Translations under genes and position numbers: made by a program
In this document: positions 16,755 to 26,109 of the stretch, piece by piece
How positions within the stretch are numbered: position 1 is the first letter of the stretch
How the letters are laid out: every line of letters starts with the position of its first letter
NCBI RefSeq assembly: GCF_947504215.1
Contig: NZ_CANNGO010000012.1
Span: 1-64,000, forward strand
DNA: 64,000 bases
Reading direction: 5' to 3'
DNA from: an uncultured Ruegeria sp.
Lineage (GTDB): Bacteria; Pseudomonadota; Alphaproteobacteria; Rhodobacterales; Rhodobacteraceae
The notes under the pieces: model-generated
Seen by the model: the letters and a program-made list of their open reading frames with translations, nothing else
Told to the model about the DNA's origin: nothing
The model's database searches: none

Positions 16755-17204
16755 GTGTTAAGAGCAATCCACCCTGTTGCAGGAACGATCGGGTTCTTGA
16801 CGATCCTGACTTTCTGGACCTCCACCGTTTACACTGAGTTGTTTGGAACTTACGCGGCTATAACCGTTGTCAAATCCATGATCGTCAACGGTCTATTCGT
16901 CCTCGTGCCAGCGATGGTTATCGTTGGTGCGTCTGGCATGTCCATGGGGCGCCGCCGTAAGGATGCGCCAGCAATCGCCAAAAAGAAGAGAATGCCAATC
17001 ATAGCCGCGAACGGCTTGCTGATCCTGGTGCCAGCAGCGATCTATCTGAGTATGAAAGCCAGTGCCGGATCCTTCGACACGAACTTTTATGCAGTACAGA
17101 TTGTCGAGCTGACAGCCGGAGCAGCCAATCTGATTTTGATGGGGCTAAGTATACGAGATGGTAGAAGGATGAGCGTACGCAGACGGCACGCTACTAAGAA
17201 ATGA
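16755..17204 (+). CDS. Hypothetical four-helix membrane protein
   Basis: A 149-residue integral membrane protein with about four hydrophobic segments (near residues 7-29, 36-60, 80-98 and 112-134) and a basic C-terminus (RRMSVRRRHATKK), probably cytoplasmic. The start is GTG with GGAG seven bases upstream. It is second gene after the ABM protein and probably co-transcribed under the same MarR operators. Family not recognised. Confidence 0.65.
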   Translation: MLRAIHPVAGTIGFLTILTFWTSTVYTELFGTYAAITVVKSMIVNGLFVLVPAMVIVGASGMSMGRRRKDAPAIAKKKRMPIIAANGLLILVPAAIYLSMKASAGSFDTNFYAVQIVELTAGAANLILMGLSIRDGRRMSVRRRHATKK

Positions 17205-17421
17205 CAGAGATTTTCACAAAACTCAGTCACATGCAGTCTTGCCGAGGCGTAGTCCACATGAGAAAAAATCAATCCCGTTCTGCCATTCACTGAATGCATA
17301 GCGGCTAGACCAAAACCTGTGTTGTTAGCGGTATCGTACGCGCCTATCTCAGCCTTGTCCGAATAAGGAACAACCAAGTGACATCGGGGAATACGCCCCG
17401 ACATTCGAAAGGAATAGAGAT

Positions 17422-17637
17422 ATGGCACACACAGCAACACTGACACATGGCGGCTTCAACCTGAGCGCCCGTTTTGCAAACCTGATCGAGCGCGTAAAGG
17501 AAAACCGCGCCCGGGCGAGCGAATACACCCGCACGTACTCTGAGCTCAACCGCCTGAGCAACCGTGAACTGGACGACATCGGCATCCGCCGTTGCGACAT
17601 TGCAGACATCGCGCGCGAGCACGCATATTGCGCGTAA
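17422..17637 (+). CDS. DUF1127 family small protein
   Basis: A 71-residue protein with the DUF1127 (YjiS-like) motif at its C-terminus: ELNRLSNRELDDIGIRRCDIADIAREHAY. Members are small basic proteins; some alphaproteobacterial ones are RNA-binding and affect sRNA or phosphate metabolism. AAAGGAATAGAGAT precedes the ATG. Single gene with its own terminator, between the MarR unit and rplO. Confidence 0.9.
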   Translation: MAHTATLTHGGFNLSARFANLIERVKENRARASEYTRTYSELNRLSNRELDDIGIRRCDIADIAREHAYCA

Positions 17638-17663
17638 ATCAGCCCAGCTGATATACGAACCCT

Positions 17664-17688
17664 GAGGCGCCTTATGGCGCCTCTTTTG
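17664..17688 (+). terminator. Intrinsic terminator after the DUF1127 gene
   Basis: GAGGCGCC (17664-17671), four-base loop, GGCGCCTC (17676-17683), then TTTT. Confidence 0.85.
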
Positions 17689-17748
17689 TGTTTAGGCGTT
17701 CCGATCACAAAAATCGCGGCCGCGCTTCCGCGCGCGAGACAAGAAACC

Positions 17749-17777
17749 TTGCAACCATGGGCACAAAGCTGTATCGG
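17749..17777 (+). promoter_or_regulatory. Candidate promoter of rplO-secY-adk
   Basis: TTGCAA (17749-17754), 17-base spacer, TATCGG (17772-17777), 95 bases before rplO and downstream of the DUF1127 terminator. Confidence 0.5.
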
Positions 17778-17872
17778 GCTCCGGTGGCATTGTGTCCACG
17801 AGAATCAAAATCAAGAAATGCCGTGTCTGACCCATCACGCTTCGGGGTCAATTCCGGCGAAGGAGAAGCGAA

Positions 17873-18346
17873 ATGAAACTGAATGAATTACGCGACAACG
17901 CAGGCGCCACTAAGAAACGCACGCGCGTTGGCCGTGGCCCCGGTTCCGGCAAAGGTAAAATGGGTGGCCGTGGTATCAAAGGCCAGAAATCCCGCTCGGG
18001 TGTGGCTATCAATGGCTACGAAGGCGGCCAGATGCCACTGTACCAGCGCCTGCCGAAGCGTGGCTTTAACAAGCCGAACCGCAAGGAATTTGCCGTTATC
18101 AACCTGGGTCTGATCCAGAAATTTGTCGAAGCTGGCAAGTTGGACGCCAAAGCCGCGATTACCGAGGATGCACTGGTTGCGTCCGGTCTGGTGCGTCGCA
18201 AGCTGGACGGTATCCGTGTTCTGGCCAAGGGTGAAATCAGCTCCAAAGTGAACCTGGAAGTAACCGGTGCTTCGAAAGCTGCTGTTGAAGCGGTCGAGAA
18301 AGCGGGCGGTTCACTTACGGTCACAAAAGCTGCTGCGGCAGAGTAA
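17873..18346 (+). CDS. rplO: 50S ribosomal protein L15
   Basis: A 157-residue L15. [43 protein letters not shown] is the hallmark Gly/Arg/Lys-rich N-terminus, and [15 protein letters not shown] follows. It opens the fourth block. A 109-base spacer with a large imperfect hairpin leads to secY. Confidence 0.98.
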   Translation: MKLNELRDNAGATKKRTRVGRGPGSGKGKMGGRGIKGQKSRSGVAINGYEGGQMPLYQRLPKRGFNKPNRKEFAVINLGLIQKFVEAGKLDAKAAITEDALVASGLVRRKLDGIRVLAKGEISSKVNLEVTGASKAAVEAVEKAGGSLTVTKAAAAE

Positions 18347-18400
18347 GCGCTTGTGAGCGGGCCAAGACCCGCTTACATAGACCTCAGAGTTTTCCAAGAC

Positions 18401-18435
18401 GCCGCCCGAGCCGGAAAACGGTTCCGGGCGGTGTT
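18401..18435 (+). promoter_or_regulatory. Hairpin in the rplO-secY spacer
   Basis: CCGCCCG pairs with CGGGCGG, with an extended imperfect inner stem; the 3' side ends in TGTTTG and not in a T run. It could be a processing, pausing or weak attenuation element before secY. Confidence 0.45.
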
Positions 18436-18455
18436 TGCATAAGAGAGACCGATTT

Positions 18456-19820
18456 ATGGTATCAGCAGCTGAACAAATGGCAGCCAACACTAGCTGGGCT
18501 GCTTTGGGCAAAGCCACCGATCTGCGCAACCGCATCCTGTTCACGCTCGCTTTGCTGATCGTCTATCGTCTGGGCACCTTTATTCCGGTGCCGGGCATTG
18601 ATGGTCAGGCGCTGCGTGAGTTCATGGAACAGGCGGGGCAGGGCATCGGTGGCATGGTTTCGATGTTTACCGGGGGCGCGCTGGGTCGGATGGGTATCTT
18701 TGCCCTCGGCATCATGCCTTACATTTCGGCCTCGATCATCGTGCAGCTGCTGACATCGATGGTTCCCGCGCTCGAACAACTCAAGAAAGAGGGCGAGCAA
18801 GGCCGTAAGAAGATCAACCAATACACACGTTTTGGCACCGTGGCGCTGGCGACCGTTCAGGCTTATGGCTTGGCTGTTTCGCTGGAATCGGGTGATCTGG
18901 CGACGGATCCGGGGCTCTATTTCCGCATGTCGACCATGATCACCTTGGTTGGTGGCACCATGTTCCTGATGTGGTTGGGTGAGCAAATCACCGCGCGTGG
19001 TATCGGCAACGGTATCTCTCTGATCATCTTCGTCGGCATTATCGCCGAGGTTCCGGCCGCACTGGCGCAGTTCTTCGCGTCGGGTCGTTCGGGTGCGATC
19101 AGCCCGGCTGTGATTGTCGGTGTGATTATCATGGTCATCGCAGTCATCACCTTTGTGGTGTTCATGGAACGCGCATTGCGCAAGGTTCATATTCAATATC
19201 CGCGCAGACAGGCGGGTATGAAGGTCTATGAAGGCGGTTCCAGCCACCTGCCGGTCAAGGTTAACCCGGCGGGCGTTATTCCTGCGATCTTTGCAAGCTC
19301 GCTGCTGCTGTTGCCCGTGACGATTTCGACCTTTTCGTCAGGTGCTACCAACGGACCGGTGATGTCTTGGCTGTTGGCCAACTTTGGCCCCGGGCAGCCG
19401 CTATATCTGCTGTTCTTTGCGTCGATGATCGTTTTCTTTGCGTATTTCTATACGTTCAACGTGTCGTTCAAACCGGACGATGTCGCCGATAACCTGAAAA
19501 AGCAGAACGGTTTTGTTCCGGGTATCCGTCCTGGCAAGAAAACTGCCGAATATCTGGAATACGTGGTCAACCGCGTGCTGGTTCTGGGCTCGGCCTATCT
19601 GGCGGCGGTGTGCCTGCTGCCTGAAATCCTGCGTGGTCAGTTCGCCATCCCGTTTTACTTCGGCGGCACCTCTGTTCTGATAATCGTCTCGGTCACCATG
19701 GACACAATTCAGCAGGTTCAAAGCCATCTTCTGGCGCATCAATACGAAGGTCTTATCGAAAAGTCCCAACTGCGCGGTAAAAGTAAGAAACGCGGCAGGA
19801 AGGGACCCTCTCGTCGATGA
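18456..19820 (+). CDS. secY: Protein translocase subunit SecY
   Basis: A 454-residue SecY, the channel of the Sec translocon, with ten transmembrane helices. Recognisable parts are [26 protein letters not shown], the plug-region glycines near residues 65-75, [12 protein letters not shown], the [15 protein letters not shown] cytoplasmic loop, the [24 protein letters not shown] loop and the C-terminal [20 protein letters not shown] tail. A TTG 21 bases upstream is in frame, but the ATG at 18456 has AGAGAG at proper distance. It overlaps adk by four bases. Confidence 0.98.
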   Translation: MVSAAEQMAANTSWAALGKATDLRNRILFTLALLIVYRLGTFIPVPGIDGQALREFMEQAGQGIGGMVSMFTGGALGRMGIFALGIMPYISASIIVQLLTSMVPALEQLKKEGEQGRKKINQYTRFGTVALATVQAYGLAVSLESGDLATDPGLYFRMSTMITLVGGTMFLMWLGEQITARGIGNGISLIIFVGIIAEVPAALAQFFASGRSGAISPAVIVGVIIMVIAVITFVVFMERALRKVHIQYPRRQAGMKVYEGGSSHLPVKVNPAGVIPAIFASSLLLLPVTISTFSSGATNGPVMSWLLANFGPGQPLYLLFFASMIVFFAYFYTFNVSFKPDDVADNLKKQNGFVPGIRPGKKTAEYLEYVVNRVLVLGSAYLAAVCLLPEILRGQFAIPFYFGGTSVLIIVSVTMDTIQQVQSHLLAHQYEGLIEKSQLRGKSKKRGRKGPSRR

Positions 19821-20479
19821 ACATCATACTTTTGGGCCCCCCAGGGGCGGGCAAAGGAACGCAGGCGCGTCACCTGGTTGAAACACGCGGCATGGTGCAA
19901 CTGAGCACCGGAGACATGCTGCGCGAAGCCAAGGACAGCGGGACCGAAATGGGCAACCGCGTGTCAGATGTGATGGCCAAAGGTGAACTGGTCACGGACG
20001 AGATCGTCATCGGCCTGATCCGCGAAAAGCTTGAGCATGGCGCCGAGGGCGGTTTCATCTTTGACGGCTTCCCGCGCACGCTGGCACAAGCGGATGCTCT
20101 GGGCGCACTGCTGGAGACCACGGGCAACATCCTGGACGCAGTGATTGAGATGGAAGTCGACGACACGGCGCTGGTCGAGCGTATCACGGCGCGCTCAACC
20201 TGTGGCGGCTGTGGCGAGGTCTACAACGATAAGACCAAGCCGATACCAGCAGATGGGCGTTGCACCAATTGCGGCAAGGAAAATGACTTCAAACGCCGGG
20301 CCGATGATAATGAGGAAAGCCTCAAGACCCGTCTGATGGAGTATTACAAGAAGACCTCGCCGCTGATTGGCTACTATTATGCCAAGGGCCAGCTCACCAA
20401 GATCAACGGTCTGGGTGAAATCGAGAACGTTCAGGCTGCCATCTCTGATGTGCTGGCGGTCGCCAAATCTAACAGCTAA
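19817..20479 (+). CDS. adk: Adenylate kinase
   Basis: A 220-residue adenylate kinase (ATP + AMP = 2 ADP). P-loop [10 protein letters not shown] at residues 7-16, DGFPRT at about 83-88, and a long LID with four Cys (129, 132, 149, 152) able to bind zinc, as in Gram-positive and many alphaproteobacterial enzymes. The start overlaps the secY stop (ATGA), so the two are translationally coupled. It is normally followed by rpsM; here a glycosyltransferase gene intervenes. Confidence 0.98.
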   Translation: MNIILLGPPGAGKGTQARHLVETRGMVQLSTGDMLREAKDSGTEMGNRVSDVMAKGELVTDEIVIGLIREKLEHGAEGGFIFDGFPRTLAQADALGALLETTGNILDAVIEMEVDDTALVERITARSTCGGCGEVYNDKTKPIPADGRCTNCGKENDFKRRADDNEESLKTRLMEYYKKTSPLIGYYYAKGQLTKINGLGEIENVQAAISDVLAVAKSNS

Positions 20480-20608
20480 CAAGCAATTCTATGCTACGGT
20501 CCGCCTGAGCGCCGCATCCGGCAGGCCGGTTCAGTTATTGCAATTTATCGTATTTCGAGCTGCGGTCCAAAATCTTTCTTTCAGAATACATTTCGGGCGA
20601 TATTTGAT

Positions 20609-21772
20609 ATGGTTCGGTGGAACAAGTACCTTTTCTTCATCATGATCAGCCTGCTCTGCTTAGCTGTTTTGGTCCTGTATTTTGCAACAATACAAAACGG
20701 CTATGACTTTGGAGATTATGTGGTCGGCCGGGATTTTCTGAACACCCATACTGGCGGCATGCTCATTTCGGAAGGTCGCTGGGGTATCTTGTTCCAACCT
20801 GAGAATTATTGGGTGGAGATTAAGAAATTACATGGGGCGGACTACCCCGTGCATGGATGGTCCTACCCCCCGCTGCTGTGGCCGGTTTCGCAGTTTCTTG
20901 CGCTCTTTCCTTATTTCCCTGCTTACTTGATCTGGACACTGTCTGGAATGGGCCTCGTCTTTGTGGCCGCTCGCATATGTGGTCTCAAATGGTTTTGGGG
21001 GGTGTTTGTGTGTCTCTCTCCTGCCGGCGTCTGGAACATATTTGCGGGTCAAAACGGTTTTTTTATATCATCTCTGATGATGATTGCGGTTGCGTTGAAG
21101 CTAAAGAACCGAAACGTCGCCGCTGGCCTGACCTGGGCTATGGTCGCCATAAAACCGCACCTGGGTCTTTGTGTTCTGCCGATGCTGGTTGGCCAGCGCC
21201 GGTTGAGGGTGATTGTATGGGGTGCGGTTTTTCTGGCTGGTGCAATTGCGCTTACCGCTTTCTTCTATGGTTTCGAGGTGTGGCGGCTGTTTCTGGCCGT
21301 GACGTCAAAGGGGCAGGTCCACGTCATTGAAACCTGGGAGGGACCTGTCCAATGGATGATGCCCAGCCCATTCATGCAAGGGCGTCTTTTGGATTTTGGC
21401 GTCGGCCAATCCTATTTGTTTCATATTGCGTTTGCGTTGATTTGCGCAGTTCTGCTCATCTTGCGCTGGCCCGGCCGAAGCCAAAGCCTGAGCCGCTGGA
21501 TTCTCTGGCTCGTATTGGGTACTTTGCTGCTTCTGCCCTACAGCTTTGTTTATGACCTGGTGATGTTGCAATTTGCAGCGGCGATGTGGTTCGAGCGCGA
21601 CCGTAACCTGTTTTCTGGGCGCGCGCAGCGACGGGAGCCCATCGTGATTGCGATCGTTTGGCTGCTACCTATATTGAGTGCGCTGGGTGCGCTTGCTTTC
21701 AGAGTTCAATTCGCGCCGTTCTTCCTGTTGTTCGTGCTCTATCATTTACCTCCGACAAAGGATGAGCAGTAA
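20609..21772 (+). CDS. GT87/DUF2029-like membrane glycosyltransferase
   Basis: A 387-residue polytopic membrane protein with about ten hydrophobic segments and the look of the GT-C fold family GT87 (DUF2029): a first helix, then a periplasmic loop with the acidic DFGDYVVGRDFLNTH motif, WSYPPLLWPVSQFLALFPY, GQNGFFISSLMMIAVALKL and KPHLGLCVLPMLVG. Characterised relatives are polyprenyl-phosphate-mannose-dependent mannosyltransferases of actinobacteria; the donor here is unknown. It is wedged between adk and rpsM. The start is the first ATG ahead of the first helix; the ribosome binding site is weak. Confidence 0.75.
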   Translation: MVRWNKYLFFIMISLLCLAVLVLYFATIQNGYDFGDYVVGRDFLNTHTGGMLISEGRWGILFQPENYWVEIKKLHGADYPVHGWSYPPLLWPVSQFLALFPYFPAYLIWTLSGMGLVFVAARICGLKWFWGVFVCLSPAGVWNIFAGQNGFFISSLMMIAVALKLKNRNVAAGLTWAMVAIKPHLGLCVLPMLVGQRRLRVIVWGAVFLAGAIALTAFFYGFEVWRLFLAVTSKGQVHVIETWEGPVQWMMPSPFMQGRLLDFGVGQSYLFHIAFALICAVLLILRWPGRSQSLSRWILWLVLGTLLLLPYSFVYDLVMLQFAAAMWFERDRNLFSGRAQRREPIVIAIVWLLPILSALGALAFRVQFAPFFLLFVLYHLPPTKDEQ

Positions 21773-21865
21773 GAATTTCGCCGTTGGTGTGCGGCGGAAT
21801 GCGTTGGTTCTCGGGCTAAAACAGACGGTGAGAGGACTTGTTACGCATAATCTGAGTACTTCCTC

Positions 21866-21894
21866 TTGACGGCTATGGCGTTTACACCTAACCA
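21866..21894 (+). promoter_or_regulatory. Candidate promoter of rpsM-rpsK-rpoA-rplQ
   Basis: TTGACG (21866-21871), 17-base spacer, TAACCA (21889-21894), about 155 bases before rpsM. The 278-base gap after the glycosyltransferase gene has no other feature I can support. Confidence 0.5.
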
Positions 21895-22050
21895 GCGCTA
21901 TCTCAATGGAGAAACGATTCTTTGGTCCGGACTTAGTCCGCCTCGAATCGCTACCTGAATCAGCTGCGGCCCGTCGCTTAACGCTTCGGGCTTATGTTGT
22001 GAAAAAAGGTTCTGGAGCTACGGAACCGCAACAAAAAAGGAAAGTGACAC

Positions 22051-22419
22051 GTGGCACGTATTGCCGGCGTAAACATCCCGACTGCAAAGCGGGTTCCAAT
22101 CGCCCTCACATATATCACCGGTATCGGCAACACATCCGCGCAGGCAATCTGCGAAGCCGTGGGCATTGAAGCGCACCGTCGCGTTAATGAGCTGTCCGAC
22201 GCCGAAGTTCTGGCCATCCGCGAGCACATCGACGCAAACTTCACCGTCGAAGGTGACCTGCGTCGTGAAGTTCAGATGAACGTCAAGCGTCTGATGGATC
22301 TGGGCTGCTATCGCGGTCTGCGCCATCGTCGTAACCTGCCCGTTCGCGGTCAGCGCACCCACACCAACGCTCGTACCCGCAAAGGCCCCGCAAAGGCCAT
22401 TGCTGGCAAGAAGAAATAA
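22051..22419 (+). CDS. rpsM: 30S ribosomal protein S13
   Basis: A 122-residue S13 of the 30S head, bridging to the 50S. It starts at GTG ([15 protein letters not shown]), and keeps [14 protein letters not shown] and the C-terminal [24 protein letters not shown]. First gene of the fifth block; rpsK starts 14 bases after its stop with AAGGAGG between. Confidence 0.98.
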   Translation: MARIAGVNIPTAKRVPIALTYITGIGNTSAQAICEAVGIEAHRRVNELSDAEVLAIREHIDANFTVEGDLRREVQMNVKRLMDLGCYRGLRHRRNLPVRGQRTHTNARTRKGPAKAIAGKKK

Positions 22420-22433
22420 GGAGGGTCTGACCG

Positions 22434-22823
22434 ATGGCACGCGAAAAGACTCGTACCAAGAAAAAAGAGCGCAAGAATATCGCATCGGGCGTCGCCCATG
22501 TGAATTCGACCTTCAACAACACCAAGATCCTGATCTCGGACGTGCAGGGCAACGCCATTGCATGGTCGTCGGCTGGGACCATGGGGTTCAAAGGGTCGCG
22601 GAAATCTACTCCGTATGCTGCTCAGATGGCTGCAGAAGACGCAGGCAAGAAAGCACAGGATCACGGCGTCAAGACGCTGGAAGTCGAAGTTCAGGGCCCC
22701 GGTTCGGGTCGTGAATCGGCCCTGCGTGCGCTGGCTGCCGTGGGCTTCAACATCACGTCGATCCGTGACGTGACGCCGATTGCTCACAATGGCTGCCGCC
22801 CACCGAAGCGTCGCCGCGTCTAA
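22434..22823 (+). CDS. rpsK: 30S ribosomal protein S11
   Basis: A 129-residue S11 on the 30S platform. [30 protein letters not shown], and the C-terminal [20 protein letters not shown] are hallmarks. An imperfect 9-bp hairpin (22843-22866) with a T-rich loop lies between it and rpoA. Confidence 0.98.
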   Translation: MAREKTRTKKKERKNIASGVAHVNSTFNNTKILISDVQGNAIAWSSAGTMGFKGSRKSTPYAAQMAAEDAGKKAQDHGVKTLEVEVQGPGSGRESALRALAAVGFNITSIRDVTPIAHNGCRPPKRRRV

Positions 22824-22842
22824 GCGATATTATTACTGAGCT

Positions 22843-22866
22843 GGGGCTGTGTTTTTGCACGGCCCC
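22843..22866 (+). promoter_or_regulatory. Hairpin between rpsK and rpoA
   Basis: GGGGCTGTG (22843-22851) pairs with CACGGCCCC (22858-22866), with one G-T wobble and loop TTTTTG. No long T run follows, so it is a pause or RNA-processing candidate more than a terminator. Confidence 0.45.
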
Positions 22867-22939
22867 GGTTCGCCGTTTTGAAACCTCGGGCGTCTGCACC
22901 TGATTGGTCATGGGGCGCAGACAGGAATGGAGGGATTAC

Positions 22940-23956
22940 ATGATCCATAAGAATTGGGCAGAATTGATCAAGCCGACCCAGCTGGATGGCAAGCCGGGCA
23001 ATGATCCCGCACGTCAGGCGACTCTGGTCGCCGAGCCACTGGAGCGTGGATTTGGTCTGACTTTGGGCAACGCCCTGCGCCGCGTTTTGATGAGCTCGCT
23101 GCAAGGCGCGGCCATCACCAGCGTTCAGATCGACAACGTCCTGCACGAGTTCTCCTCGGTTGCCGGCGTTCGCGAAGACGTTACCGACATCATCCTAAAC
23201 CTCAAGCAGGTTGCCCTGCGTATGGAAGTCGAAGGCCCCAAGCGCCTGTCGATCAATGCCAAAGGCCCCGCCGTTGTTACCGCCGGTGACATCAGCGAAA
23301 GCGCCGGTATCGAGGTTCTAAACCGTGACCACGTCATCTGCCACCTGGACGATGGCGCCGACTTGTTCATGGAACTGACCGTCAACACCGGTAAGGGTTA
23401 CGTCTCGGCTGAGAAGAACAAGCCAGAAGACGCACCCATCGGCCTGATCCCGATCGACGCGATCTATTCGCCGGTCAAAAAGGTTGCCTATGACGTTCAG
23501 CCGACCCGTGAAGGTCAGGTTCTGGACTATGACAAGCTGACCCTGAAGATCGAAACCGACGGTTCGATCACACCTGAGGACGCACTGGCCTTTGCTGCAC
23601 GCATCCTGCAGGATCAGCTGTCGATCTTTGTCAACTTCGACGAGCCGGAATCGGCTGGCCGCCAGGACGAAGACGACGGTCTGGAGTTCAACCCGCTGCT
23701 GCTGAAGAAAGTAGACGAGTTGGAACTGTCGGTCCGTTCGGCAAACTGCCTGAAGAACGACAACATCGTTTACATCGGCGACCTGATCCAGAAAACCGAA
23801 GCCGAGATGCTGCGCACCCCGAACTTCGGCCGCAAGTCGTTGAACGAGATCAAGGAAGTGCTGTCCGGCATGGGTCTGCACCTCGGCATGGATGTCGAGG
23901 ATTGGCCGCCTGACAACATCGAAGATCTGGCGAAGAAATTCGAAGACGCGTTTTAA
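22940..23956 (+). CDS. rpoA: RNA polymerase alpha subunit
   Basis: A 338-residue alpha subunit. The N-terminal assembly domain has [29 protein letters not shown], the linker follows near residue 235, and the C-terminal domain ([46 protein letters not shown]) binds UP elements and activators. The ATG at 22940 follows GGAGGGATTAC; an in-frame GTG-like upstream extension to 22904 is not needed. A 9-bp hairpin spans its stop codon. Confidence 0.98.
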   Translation: MIHKNWAELIKPTQLDGKPGNDPARQATLVAEPLERGFGLTLGNALRRVLMSSLQGAAITSVQIDNVLHEFSSVAGVREDVTDIILNLKQVALRMEVEGPKRLSINAKGPAVVTAGDISESAGIEVLNRDHVICHLDDGADLFMELTVNTGKGYVSAEKNKPEDAPIGLIPIDAIYSPVKKVAYDVQPTREGQVLDYDKLTLKIETDGSITPEDALAFAARILQDQLSIFVNFDEPESAGRQDEDDGLEFNPLLLKKVDELELSVRSANCLKNDNIVYIGDLIQKTEAEMLRTPNFGRKSLNEIKEVLSGMGLHLGMDVEDWPPDNIEDLAKKFEDAF

Positions 23957-23966
23957 GCGCGTCTTC
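23942..23966 (+). promoter_or_regulatory. Hairpin spanning the rpoA stop codon
   Basis: GAAGACGCG (23942-23950) and CGCGTCTTC (23958-23966) form a perfect 9-bp stem with the TAA stop in its loop. No T run follows. The position recalls the palindrome across the rpsQ stop. Confidence 0.5.
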
Positions 23967-24073
23967 CCCAATGCCCGGGCTGCCGGGGACAAAACGGGCA
24001 CTTCCGCCCCAAGGAGAGCCGGTGACACGCATCGTCGGCCAGACAAAGCAAAAGCTTAAGAAGGAACTAGAAA

Positions 24074-24496
24074 ATGCGTCACGCACGTGGTTACCGCCGC
24101 CTGAACCGTACTCATGAGCATCGTAAGGCTCTGTTTGCGAACATGGCTGGCTCGCTCATCGAACATGAGCAGATCAAGACAACTTTGCCCAAGGCAAAAG
24201 AACTGCGCCCGATCGTTGAAAAACTGATCACCCTTGGCAAGCGCGGCGACCTGCACGCCCGCCGTCAGGCCGCATCGCAGCTGAAAGAAGACCAATACGT
24301 CGCAAAGCTGTTCGAAGTTCTGGGCCCCCGCTACGCCGAGCGTCAGGGCGGTTATGTCCGCATCCTGAAAGCTGGTTTCCGCTATGGCGACATGGCCCCG
24401 ATGGCGATCATCGAATTCGTTGACCGTGATCTGGACGCCAAAGGCGCGGCCGACAAGGCCCGTGTTGCTGCTGAAGAGGCCGCAGACGAAGAATAA
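24074..24496 (+). CDS. rplQ: 50S ribosomal protein L17
   Basis: A 140-residue L17. [54 protein letters not shown] is diagnostic; the tail is rich in Ala and Glu. Last gene of the alpha block, followed by a strong terminator. Confidence 0.98.
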   Translation: MRHARGYRRLNRTHEHRKALFANMAGSLIEHEQIKTTLPKAKELRPIVEKLITLGKRGDLHARRQAASQLKEDQYVAKLFEVLGPRYAERQGGYVRILKAGFRYGDMAPMAIIEFVDRDLDAKGAADKARVAAEEAADEE

Positions 24497-24517
24497 ACCT
24501 CGCGCATACCCGAGGTG

Positions 24518-24552
24518 AAACCCCTGCGTCCCTGACGCGGGGGTTTTCTTTT
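24518..24552 (+). terminator. Intrinsic terminator after rplQ
   Basis: A 13-bp stem (24518-24530 with 24534-24546, one wobble pair), three-base loop, then TTTTCTTTT. A smaller hairpin (CCTCG/CGAGG) lies just before it. Confidence 0.9.
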
Positions 24553-24720
24553 GCGCAGCCAATCTTCTTCACACCAAAGAAGATCAGCCCAATTCAACTG
24601 CACGGTTGTTTTTTTGGCACGACGCATATGTGTCCTCTCGGGGGCTCCAAGGACCAAGCGGCTTGCATTCAAGCCAATCGCCCCGCATATCCATTGAGCA
24701 AGATTTTCGGAGGGTCGACG

Positions 24721-26106
24721 GTGCGAAAGATCATATGTTCCCTTGCGTTGGTGGTAAGCGCGTTTGCGGCGTACGCAGATACGCGGGTTCCTCAAAGCCA
24801 GGCAGAGATCGGTCTTGGATTTGCGCCGGTTGTCAAACAAGCCGCGCCGGCGGTTGTGAACATCTATGCCAAGATCGTTCGACAGGGTCGTGCAAACACT
24901 CTGTTTTCCGATCCGTTTTTCCAAGATTTCTTTGGCCGAGGGTTTGGTGCGCCGCAGCCGCGTGTTCAGAATTCGCTAGGATCCGGCGTGATCTTGTCCG
25001 GTGATGGCTATGTCGTATCCAACTATCATGTCGTGGGCATGGCGACCGAAATTCGCGTTGTTACAACCGACCGGCGGGAGTTCTCGGCCAAAGTCGTGCT
25101 GGGGAACGAGGAAAGCGACATTGCCATACTCCGCTTGGAGGAGGCAGACGGCCTTCCTTACCTAAAACTGCGCGATTCAGATCAGGTCGAAGTGGGTGAG
25201 CTGGCGCTTGCCATAGGTAACCCGTTTGGGGTGGGCCAAACAGTCTCATCCGGCATTATTTCCGGGCTGGCGCGAACGGGTACCGCAACCGGCAACGCGC
25301 GCGGCTACTTCATCCAGACTGATGCGGCGATCAACCCAGGTAACTCTGGTGGGGCGCTGATCGACGTGAACGGGGACCTAATCGGGATCAACACCTCGAT
25401 CCTAACACGATCGGGCGGATCGAACGGGATCGGTTTTGCCATTCCCGCCAATCTGGTGGCCGAGTTCTTGCGGCAGGCGCAAGCAGGCAACGACCGTTTT
25501 GTCAGCCCTTGGGCTGGTATGGCCGGTCAACATATGAGCGCTGATATCGCCGAGTCGCTGGGTCTGGTCATTCCGCAAGGCGTCGTGATCTCTGATCTAC
25601 ATGAGCTAAGCCCATTGGCCGAGGCTGGTCTTCAGGTCGGGGATGTCGTGACGCATGTGGATGGGGATGAAGTGAACTCGCCCGCCGAGATGAAATTCCG
25701 CATGTCTGTGGCCGGAGTCGGCGGCAGGTCGGTCCTGACACGGTTGCGCGGAGAGCAGGTCGCCGATGTCGAAGTCGCACTGATCAAAGCCCCGGAGACA
25801 CCAGCAGCTGATGAGGCAACCCTGAGCGAACGCACCGTTTTGCCTGATTTGAAAGTCTCGCGGATCAACCCGGCAGTGATTTCTCGTCTGGGGTTGCTGC
25901 TGTCCCAAACTGGCGTCGTCGTGGTCGATCCAGGACCCTATGGGGGGCGTGCCGGATTGCGCGCGGGTGACGTTCTGGACGATATCAATGGTGATGAAAT
26001 GGAACATCCTGGCGACGTCGAAGCGGCGTTGACCGATCCAGGTCGCAGAGTGCAGATGACTATCCAGCGCGGGGGGCGTGCCGTTTCCCTGCGGTTCCGG
26101 CTGTAG
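24721..26106 (+). CDS. Do-type periplasmic serine protease (DegP/DegQ family)
   Basis: A 461-residue HtrA-type protease/chaperone. A Sec signal peptide (MRKIICSLALVVSAFAAYA) is followed by a trypsin-like domain with His103 (SNYHVVG), Asp133 (ESDIAIL) and Ser209 (GNSGGAL), then two PDZ domains (about residues 270-360 and 380-461). It acts in periplasmic protein quality control. The GTG at 24721 with GGAGG seven bases upstream starts the signal peptide; the frame continues 31 codons further without support. rarA follows after three bases. Confidence 0.9.
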   Translation: MRKIICSLALVVSAFAAYADTRVPQSQAEIGLGFAPVVKQAAPAVVNIYAKIVRQGRANTLFSDPFFQDFFGRGFGAPQPRVQNSLGSGVILSGDGYVVSNYHVVGMATEIRVVTTDRREFSAKVVLGNEESDIAILRLEEADGLPYLKLRDSDQVEVGELALAIGNPFGVGQTVSSGIISGLARTGTATGNARGYFIQTDAAINPGNSGGALIDVNGDLIGINTSILTRSGGSNGIGFAIPANLVAEFLRQAQAGNDRFVSPWAGMAGQHMSADIAESLGLVIPQGVVISDLHELSPLAEAGLQVGDVVTHVDGDEVNSPAEMKFRMSVAGVGGRSVLTRLRGEQVADVEVALIKAPETPAADEATLSERTVLPDLKVSRINPAVISRLGLLLSQTGVVVVDPGPYGGRAGLRAGDVLDDINGDEMEHPGDVEAALTDPGRRVQMTIQRGGRAVSLRFRL

Positions 26107-26109
26107 ATC

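Noticed and set aside
24382-24924. A 180-codon minus-strand frame over the rplQ end and the protease start
   Set aside because: It crosses the rplQ terminator and is antisense to conserved genes; no family features.
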